64,000 nucleotides of DNA from Ornithinimicrobium cryptoxanthini. Its GTDB lineage: Bacteria > Actinomycetota > Actinomycetes > Actinomycetales > Dermatophilaceae. The notes below the pieces were generated by a model. The model was not told the origin of the DNA. It did not search any database and was given only the letters and a program-made list of their open reading frames with translations. The stretch is from assembly GCF_023923205.1 (NCBI RefSeq), contig NZ_CP099490.1, positions 3,658,001 through 3,722,000 of the forward strand. Reading direction: 5' to 3'. Position numbers and translations under genes: made by a program. The stretch's first letter is position 1. Every line of letters begins with the position of its first letter. Of the stretch, positions 58,386 through 64,000 are shown piece after piece.

Positions 58386-59509
58386 CGAGAGGTGACAGCT
58401 GCCTCGAGGGCTGCGATGAACTGCGGGGCGACCATCTCCCAGTCATAACCCTCGGCAGCGGCACGATGTCCGGCACGACCGACCTCCTGGGCCCGAGCGG
58501 GGTCGCGGTGCAGCGCCAGCACGGCTTCCACGGTCGCCGGCACATCCTGGAACGGCACGACCAGGCCACCGCCGGTGCGCTCGAGCAGCTCCTTGGGGAC
58601 TGGCAGAGGTGTGCTGATCGCCGGGACGCCGCGCGCGAGGTACTCGATCACCTTCGTCGGCATCGAGTGCCGGAAGTTCGCCTCGTCGTGCAGCAGTGAC
58701 AGACCGGCCAGGGCACCGTCGAGCATCGGCAGGGCGCGGTCACTCGGCACGAAACCGTGCCACACGACCGCTCCCTCCCTGGCTGCCACGCGCAGCGCCT
58801 CGCCGGACGCACCGTGGGCCGGGCCGATCACGTGCACCTGGACCTGTCCGTTCGTCGCGGCCAGCAGGTGGTGGCCCACGTCGATCAGCTCCTGGGACCC
58901 GCGCTCGGGCGTCAGGCTGCCCAGATAGACCACGCGCTGCCGGCCGTCGTCGTCCAGGACGCCCGGAGGCTCCGGCTCTCGCGGCACCCGCGTGGTGTTG
59001 GGCACGATCGGGTGGGTCTGCTGGAACCGGTCGGCATACTCGTGCTCGGCGAGCAGCAGCGGCATCCGGGCCTCGGCCCAACGCTCCAACCGGCGCACGG
59101 CCCACGCGGCTGGTGAGCGCAGCGGATCGGGCACCCACGGTCGCACCTGCAGCGCCGCGGCCGTGTCCTCGTGGACGTCCCAGACCACGGGCGGGAGGTC
59201 TCGCAGTCCGCGCACCGCCAGCAGCAGCTCGGGATCGTGCAGCAGCACGACGTCATGTCCGGCGGCGCGGTCACGCAGCATCTGCCGCGCCGCGCGCAGG
59301 GCGGTGAGCCGGTTGCGTCCGGTGGCCCGCGCGACGTCGATCGGGGTGAGCCCGCGGATGCCGACCGGCCGGGTCAGTCCATAGTCGGCAAACGGCGCGG
59401 CATAGGTGACCCGCCAACCGGCCTGCAGCAGTGACTCGATCTGCCGGTGTCTGATCCGTGCGTCACTCGGGTGATGGACGACGGTGACGACGAGGGCCGA
59501 GCGCGTCAT
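58382..59509 (-). CDS. GT-B fold (family 4-like) glycosyltransferase
   Basis: 375 aa. N-terminal HHPSDARIRHRQIESLLQAGWRVTYAAPF and HDVVLLHDPELL suit the acceptor half; RVVYLGSLTPERGSQELIDV and FRHSMPTKVIEYLARGVPAISTPLPVPKELLERTGGGLVVPF are the donor-binding half (conserved E-x7-E-like region). Starts as ATGA overlap with the ABC ATPase stop, so it is part of the export operon. It probably adds a sugar to the exported glycan. Confidence 0.88.
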   Translation of the reverse strand: MTRSALVVTVVHHPSDARIRHRQIESLLQAGWRVTYAAPFADYGLTRPVGIRGLTPIDVARATGRNRLTALRAARQMLRDRAAGHDVVLLHDPELLLAVRGLRDLPPVVWDVHEDTAAALQVRPWVPDPLRSPAAWAVRRLERWAEARMPLLLAEHEYADRFQQTHPIVPNTTRVPREPEPPGVLDDDGRQRVVYLGSLTPERGSQELIDVGHHLLAATNGQVQVHVIGPAHGASGEALRVAAREGAVVWHGFVPSDRALPMLDGALAGLSLLHDEANFRHSMPTKVIEYLARGVPAISTPLPVPKELLERTGGGLVVPFQDVPATVEAVLALHRDPARAQEVGRAGHRAAAEGYDWEMVAPQFIAALEAAVTSR

Positions 59510-60525
59510 GCTCCCTGGCCTGTCCTCGGCTCGTCTGGCTTGTCTGCGTCCGGCTGGTCCACGTCAGGCTTGTCCAGCTCGGGTTCGGCCGCGTCCGGCT
59601 CGGGCTTGGCCGCGTCGGGTTTGGCCACGTCTGGTTTGGCCGCCTCGGGCTCGACCGCCTCGGGCGCCGGCTCCGCGGGCGGCGCCGTCTTCTTGGGCGC
59701 CGGCTTCTTGGGCGGAGGCTTCTTGGCAGCGGCCTTCTTGGCGGCGGCCTGCCGCTCGGCGACCCACGCCGCATAGGCGTCGACGACCTCACCGGCGGGG
59801 CCGTCCATGATCAGGTGGCCCTGCTCCATCCACAGCGCCCGCTCGCACATCTTCTTGATGGTGGCGTCGTTGTGGCTGACCATGAAGACCGTCCCGGCGC
59901 TGTCCCGGATCTTGGCGATCCGCTCCGTGGCCCGCTTGCGGAAGTCGGCGTCACCGGTGCCGAGCGCCTCATCCACCACCAGGATGTCCGGCACGGCAGC
60001 GGTCGAGATGGCAAACCGGAGCCGCGCCGCCATGCCGGAGGAGTAGGAGCTCATCGGCAGGTCGATGAACTCACCGAGTCCGGAGAACTCCACGATCTCG
60101 TCGAACTTCTCGAGGACCTGGCCCTTGGACAACCCGAGGGCCTGCCCACCGATCATCACGTTGCGGGCACCGGACAGCTGCCGCATCAGCACCGCGTTGA
60201 CCCCGAGCAGCGACGCCTTACCGTTGAGATAGATGTCCCCACCGTCCGGCGGTATCAGTCCGGCGACGGCGCGCAGGAGGGTCGACTTGCCCGAGCCGTT
60301 GCGCCCGATCAGGCCGACCGACTCGCCCTGGTAGGCCACGAACGACACGTCCTTGACGGCGTGCACCACCCGCACACCCACCTGCTCCGCACCACGGTTG
60401 AGCAACCGCGTCAGGGCGGTCTGCTCGTCGACCACCTTGCCCCGGCCAGCGCCATACACGCGATAGGTGACGTCGACGTGGTTGGCGATGACGGCGGGCA
60501 CCCTGCTCTTGTCAGGCACGGCCAT
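59506..60525 (-). CDS. Polysaccharide/teichoic-acid ABC exporter, ATP-binding subunit (Wzt/TagH-like)
   Basis: 339 aa. Walker A GLIGRNGSGKSTLLRAVAG (about 72-90), signature YSSGMAARLRFA, Walker B ILVVDEALGTGDADF and the switch His in VSHND. Residues 1-250 are the ATPase. The last ~75 are a low-complexity tail: Lys/Ala/Pro run (KKAAAKKPPPKKPAPKK), then Glu/Asp/Pro/Lys repeats (KPDAAKPEPDAAEPE). Pairs with the permease encoded just upstream (14-bp overlap). Confidence 0.93.
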   Translation of the reverse strand: MAVPDKSRVPAVIANHVDVTYRVYGAGRGKVVDEQTALTRLLNRGAEQVGVRVVHAVKDVSFVAYQGESVGLIGRNGSGKSTLLRAVAGLIPPDGGDIYLNGKASLLGVNAVLMRQLSGARNVMIGGQALGLSKGQVLEKFDEIVEFSGLGEFIDLPMSSYSSGMAARLRFAISTAAVPDILVVDEALGTGDADFRKRATERIAKIRDSAGTVFMVSHNDATIKKMCERALWMEQGHLIMDGPAGEVVDAYAAWVAERQAAAKKAAAKKPPPKKPAPKKTAPPAEPAPEAVEPEAAKPDVAKPDAAKPEPDAAEPELDKPDVDQPDADKPDEPRTGQGA

Positions 60526-61408
60526 AGGTCGCCTCCGCGCGCCAGAAGAAGACGAACCCGATCCCCGTCAGGAGGACCCCCCAGGCCAGACTGACCACCC
60601 AGGTGACCGGATCGAGCGGGAACTCACCCATCAGCGACTCGCGCACCATCTGCAGGGACACGGCGATGGGTTGATACAGCAGCACGACACTGATCCACCC
60701 CTCGCCCGCGTAGTTCGCGATCGGAAAGAAGATGCCGGAGACGTAGCGCAGCATGCGGGTCAGCAGCGGGATCAGGTTGCCCACGTCGCGCGCTGCGTGC
60801 ACGATCCGAGCGGCGATCAGCCCGATGCCCAGGGTGATGAGGCCGACGATGAGCAGAGCGACCGGGAAGAGCAGCCACTTCACGCTCGGGTCCTCACCGG
60901 TGGCCAGGCACAGCACCAACAGGATCAGGAAGGCTGGAACGGTCGCGATCAGCTCGGTGATGGAGACCGAGATCGGCAGTATGGCGCGGGGGAACCGGAG
61001 TGCTCGGACCAGTCCGGTGCTGTCCACCATGGACTTGGCCGCATAGTTGAAGCCGGCCGAGATGAAGATGAAGGTGAACAGCCCGGCAGTCAGGAACGCG
61101 ATGAAGTTGTCCACCCCGCGCGTGGTCTCCAGCAACAGCCCGAAGATCAGGTAGTAGGCGGCGCCCAGCAGCAGTGGGTTCAGCACCGACCAGAAGAGGC
61201 CGAGATAGTTGTTCTGGTGACGGGAGATGAAGCCCGCCTCCGACATCGTCCAGATGAAGTGGCGGTGCCGAAAGAGGTCCCGGACATAGACGGGCAGAGG
61301 GGGACGGACCCCGACGTGCTCAAGGCCGTGCCGGCCTGCCAGCGCAGCTGCTTCCTGCGCCGACAACCCAGGCAGCGAACCCTGGTGGTCGGGGCCCCCC
61401 TGGGTCAC
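60512..61408 (-). CDS. Polysaccharide ABC exporter, permease subunit (Wzm/TagG-like)
   Basis: 298 aa. ABC-2 type membrane protein with six helices: FIWTMSEAGFISRHQNNYLGLFWSVLNPLLLGAAYYLIFGLLLE at the start, ending WVVSLAWGVLLTGIGFVFFWRAEATYGR. Exports a lipid-linked polysaccharide through the membrane with the ATPase encoded next. Overlaps the dehydrogenase stop by ATGA at 61405. Confidence 0.93.
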   Translation of the reverse strand: MTQGGPDHQGSLPGLSAQEAAALAGRHGLEHVGVRPPLPVYVRDLFRHRHFIWTMSEAGFISRHQNNYLGLFWSVLNPLLLGAAYYLIFGLLLETTRGVDNFIAFLTAGLFTFIFISAGFNYAAKSMVDSTGLVRALRFPRAILPISVSITELIATVPAFLILLVLCLATGEDPSVKWLLFPVALLIVGLITLGIGLIAARIVHAARDVGNLIPLLTRMLRYVSGIFFPIANYAGEGWISVVLLYQPIAVSLQMVRESLMGEFPLDPVTWVVSLAWGVLLTGIGFVFFWRAEATYGRA

Positions 61409-62667
61409 AGCCGGTGGATCCGCTCGCCGTCGGCGGCCTTGCCGCGGGTGTCGAAGAAGCGGGTGGCCTTCGCGGCCAGCGCGTCCACGTCATACTCACG
61501 GTGGTTCTGCACCAGCACGCTCAGGTCCGCCTCGGCCACCCCGACCAACTCGTCCTCGACGCGGGTGACCGAGTCACCCAGGGCGCCCCAGCTCTGCACG
61601 TGCGGGTCGTGGAAGCTCACAGCGGCGCCCTTGGCGACCAGAGCCTTGGCCAACGGCACCGCCGGGGACTCACGCTGGTCGGCGATGTTGGGCTTGTAGG
61701 TCACACCCAGCAGCAGGATCGTCGAGCCCTTCAGCGACTTGCCATCCTCGTTGAGCAGGTCCTGGATGCGGCTGACAACATAGGCCGGCATGCCCGAGTT
61801 GATCTCCTGGGCCAGCTCGACGAACCGGAACGGATAACCGAGCCGGGCCCGCACGTTGTGCGACAGATAGTTCGGGTCAATCGGGATGCAGTGCCCACCC
61901 ACACCAGGACCGGGATAGAACGCCTGGAACCCGAACGGCTTCGAGCTCGCCGCATCGATGACGTCCCACAGGTCGATGCCCAGCTCATGACAGAACCGCG
62001 CCATCTCGTTGACCAGCGCGATGTTGATGTGCCGATAGGTGTTCTCCAGCAGCTTGGCCGTCTCGGCCTCCCGCGTGCCCTTGGCCCGCACGATCGTGTC
62101 CACGAACCGGCCATAGAACTCCGCCGCAGCATCGGTGCACGCCGGGGTCTGTCCCCCGACGACCTTGGGGGTGTTCTTGGCCCCGAACGTCTCGTTGCCC
62201 GGGTCGATCCGCTCCGGGGAGAAGGCCAGGTTGAAGTCCTCACCGACCACCATGCCGCCAGCCTCGAGCTTGGGCCGGACCACCTCATCGGTCGTGCCCG
62301 GATAGGTCGTGGACTCCAGCACCACCAACATCCCCGGCTGCAGGTGGCGGGCCACCGCCTCCACCGCACCCTCCACCGCACGCAGGTCCGGACCACCCTC
62401 GTCCGACAACGGCGTCGGCACGCAGATCACAGCCACCTTGGCCGAGGCGATCTCCGACTCATCCGTCGTCGCCTTGAACCCACCCTCGACCATCGCCGCG
62501 ATGTCACCATCGGAGAGGTCATCGATGTGAGAGGTCCCAGCGTTCAGCGCGTCAACCACCCCCTGGTTGATGTCGAAGCCGAGGATCGTCAAGCCTGCCT
62601 TGGTGGCCTCCTGGGCCAACGGCAGACCGACATATCCCAGGCCGATGATGACGGCGTCTGCGGCCAC
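61405..62667 (-). CDS. UDP-GlcNAc-type nucleotide-sugar dehydrogenase (WbpA/WecC-like)
   Basis: 420 aa from GTG 62665-62667, with GAGGAG eight bases upstream. NAD-binding AVIIGLGYVGLPLAQEATKAGLTILGFD, LAFSPERIDPGN (148-158, which separates GlcNAc/ManNAc dehydrogenases from UDP-glucose enzymes) and catalytic Cys260 in GVGGHCIPIDPNYLS. Probably makes a UDP-N-acetylhexosaminuronate. First gene of the leftward export operon; together with ugd it implies a polyanionic glycan with two types of uronic acid. Confidence 0.9.
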   Translation of the reverse strand: MAADAVIIGLGYVGLPLAQEATKAGLTILGFDINQGVVDALNAGTSHIDDLSDGDIAAMVEGGFKATTDESEIASAKVAVICVPTPLSDEGGPDLRAVEGAVEAVARHLQPGMLVVLESTTYPGTTDEVVRPKLEAGGMVVGEDFNLAFSPERIDPGNETFGAKNTPKVVGGQTPACTDAAAEFYGRFVDTIVRAKGTREAETAKLLENTYRHINIALVNEMARFCHELGIDLWDVIDAASSKPFGFQAFYPGPGVGGHCIPIDPNYLSHNVRARLGYPFRFVELAQEINSGMPAYVVSRIQDLLNEDGKSLKGSTILLLGVTYKPNIADQRESPAVPLAKALVAKGAAVSFHDPHVQSWGALGDSVTRVEDELVGVAEADLSVLVQNHREYDVDALAAKATRFFDTRGKAADGERIHRL

Positions 62668-62883
62668 GTCGGTGCTCCTCGGTGTCTGTGAACTGTGCTC
62701 GGGACGGTGATGGCGCCCGGTGCCACTGCGGAGGGCGCGGTCCCGCGGTGCACGGCAGCATATCGCAGCGAGCACCGGGAACCCGGGCCTGATGGCCCCG
62801 ATCCAACGCCTCGCCACGGCCGATGTATTCCATCTCACGCGCTCCCGGCCCTCGCCGTGCCCCCGTGGCAGGATGTGGGCACC

Positions 62884-64000
62884 ATGAGCCCCACTCGCCG
62901 CGACGTGGACGTGATCCTCGTCTCCGACCTGCGCTTCCCGGGCGGCACGTCGCACAGCGTCGCCGCCGAGGTCGAGGCCCTGCACCGGGCGGGCTACCGG
63001 GTCGGGCTGCTCCACCTCAACGGCCCCCTGGTCGCCAAGGTCGGGCCCGTCAACCCGGCGATCGCCGCTCTCGTCCGGTCCGGGGTGGCCGACCTGCTCG
63101 TGGGACGGGCCCCGGTCGCGGCGCGACTGGTGATCTTCCGCCACCCCGGCGTGCTCCAGGCCGCGGCGCAGCAGCTGCCCCCCATCAGCACCGACACGGC
63201 CGTGATCCTGGCCAACTCCGGTCCGCGTGATGCCAACGGCAGGCAGGTGTATGACGTGGGGCTGGCCGACCGGGCCGCGCGGGCGCACGTCGGGGTCGAA
63301 CCTCTCTGGGCACCGATCGGACCGCTCGTGCGGGCCGAGATCGTCGGCGACGTGCCGCGCGAGCGGTTGATGGAGGCTGACTGGGTCAACATCATCGACG
63401 TGGAGGCCTGGGCCCCCACCGTGCCCCGTGATGACTGGGCCGGCGACCGTCCGGTCATCGGCCGGCACAGCAGACCTTCCCGGCAGAAGTGGCCCCGGGA
63501 CGCTGCCACCCTGCGGCAGGTCTATCCGGTCGACGGCTCCTGGGAGGTGCGCGTCCTGGGCGGGGCAGACCCGGTCGAGCGGTTGCTGCGTCGCATCCCC
63601 CCGTCCTGGCAGGTGCTGGAGTTCGGTGAGCTGAGTCCGCACACGTTCCTGCAGGGCCTCGACTTCTTCGTCTACTATCACGACCCCCGGTGGGTGGAGG
63701 CGTTCGGCCGCACCATCCTGGAGGCTCTGGCCGCGGGAGTCGTCGCGGTCCTGCCACCGCACTTCGAGCCGCTCTTCGGCCCGGCCGCCGTCTATGCCGA
63801 GCCGGCGCAGGTCCGGCACGTGGTCGAGTCCCTGCGCTCGGACCGGGGGGCGTATGCCGCGCAGCGGGACCGCGCGCGACAGCTGGTCCGCGAGCGCTTC
63901 AGCTATGACGCCCAGGTCGCGCGGGTGCAGGCCCTGATCGGTCCGCCCAGCGAGCCGGTCGACGGGCCCAGGGCCGCTCCGCGGCGGCCGCGCACCGGTC
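62884..64000 (+). CDS. GT-B fold glycosyltransferase, 3' end outside window
   Basis: At least 372 residues from ATG 62884; the frame is still open at 64000. VDVILVSDLRFPGGTSHSVAAEVEALHRAGYRVGLLHL is the N-terminal half of a GT-B enzyme; FVYYHDPRWVEAFGRTILEALAAGVVAVLPPHFEPLFGPAAVYAEP is the donor-binding region with the expected acidic motif. It is divergent from the dehydrogenase gene across 216 bp (62668-62883) in which I see no clear dyad. Likely another member of the polysaccharide locus. Confidence 0.82.
   Translation, partial: MSPTRRDVDVILVSDLRFPGGTSHSVAAEVEALHRAGYRVGLLHLNGPLVAKVGPVNPAIAALVRSGVADLLVGRAPVAARLVIFRHPGVLQAAAQQLPPISTDTAVILANSGPRDANGRQVYDVGLADRAARAHVGVEPLWAPIGPLVRAEIVGDVPRERLMEADWVNIIDVEAWAPTVPRDDWAGDRPVIGRHSRPSRQKWPRDAATLRQVYPVDGSWEVRVLGGADPVERLLRRIPPSWQVLEFGELSPHTFLQGLDFFVYYHDPRWVEAFGRTILEALAAGVVAVLPPHFEPLFGPAAVYAEPAQVRHVVESLRSDRGAYAAQRDRARQLVRERFSYDAQVARVQALIGPPSEPVDGPRAAPRRPRTG

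Noticed and set aside
62668..63819. Upstream extension of the WbpA/WecC-like gene
   Set aside because: Lies antisense to the glycosyltransferase starting at 62884; a GTG with a good ribosome site at 62667 starts the dehydrogenase.

Overview
The window is 64 kb of high-GC chromosomal DNA from an actinobacterium. The case for Actinomycetota rests on a WhiB3-type regulator, a GAF-ANTAR regulator, two mycothiol-dependent isomerase-like (MDMPI) proteins, a 7Fe ferredoxin starting with GTG, and a class 3 intein in dnaB of the kind known from actinobacteria and their phages. Gene content and the frequent TAT Tyr codons would fit the Intrasporangiaceae/Ornithinimicrobiaceae group, but the genus cannot be fixed from sequence alone. 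No rRNA, tRNA or CRISPR array was found.

Layout. 1-6154: housekeeping and stress genes (end of an alcohol dehydrogenase, glycosyltransferase plus WhiB, GAF-ANTAR, M20 amidohydrolase, YcaQ-type DNA glycosylase, fdxA, SufR-like regulator). 6370-12679: a co-oriented signalling cassette: YccF protein, ECF sigma factor, membrane Ser/Thr kinase, VWA lipoprotein with an 11-residue tandem repeat, a small anchored protein and a large polytopic DUF5671-like protein. 12698-18986: LLM oxidoreductase, GNAT, two metal P-type ATPases (the CopB type sits behind a CsoR-like operator) and a hexameric tyrosine-coordinated heme protein. 19167-26642: PQ-loop protein, flavin monooxygenase, TPR-LuxR regulator, then a tightly coupled MinD-like ATPase / APC permease / receiver-coiled-coil operon and a thioesterase. 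26666-39663: small metabolic enzymes and one-component regulators (PhzF, ArsR-SRPBCC, PadR, MDMPI pair, amidase, nitroreductase, methyltransferases, GNATs), with several decayed genes.

39736-41532 is an accessory patch. It holds two VapBC-type toxin-antitoxin modules, and the second toxin gene is split by a 366-bp inverted-repeat element flanked by a 67-68 bp direct repeat. 42013-45867 is dnaB carrying two inteins (class 3 at the P-loop, class 1 at the RESG/SIEQ site). A group of DnaA-box-like sites separates it from a MATE exporter. 47513-53624 is a complete Mrp Na+/H+ antiporter operon (A/B fused, C-G). 53913-55649 is rpsF-ssb-rpsR-rplI. 56953-64000 is a surface-polysaccharide locus: UDP-glucose dehydrogenase, glycosyltransferases, Wzm/Wzt-type ABC exporter and a UDP-GlcNAc-type dehydrogenase.

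The most unusual items are the sigma/kinase/VWA cassette, the MinD/permease/receiver operon, the doubly intein-invaded dnaB, the short element with a long target duplication, and a pair of neighbouring genes (35015-35664) that both carry in-frame internal deletions.
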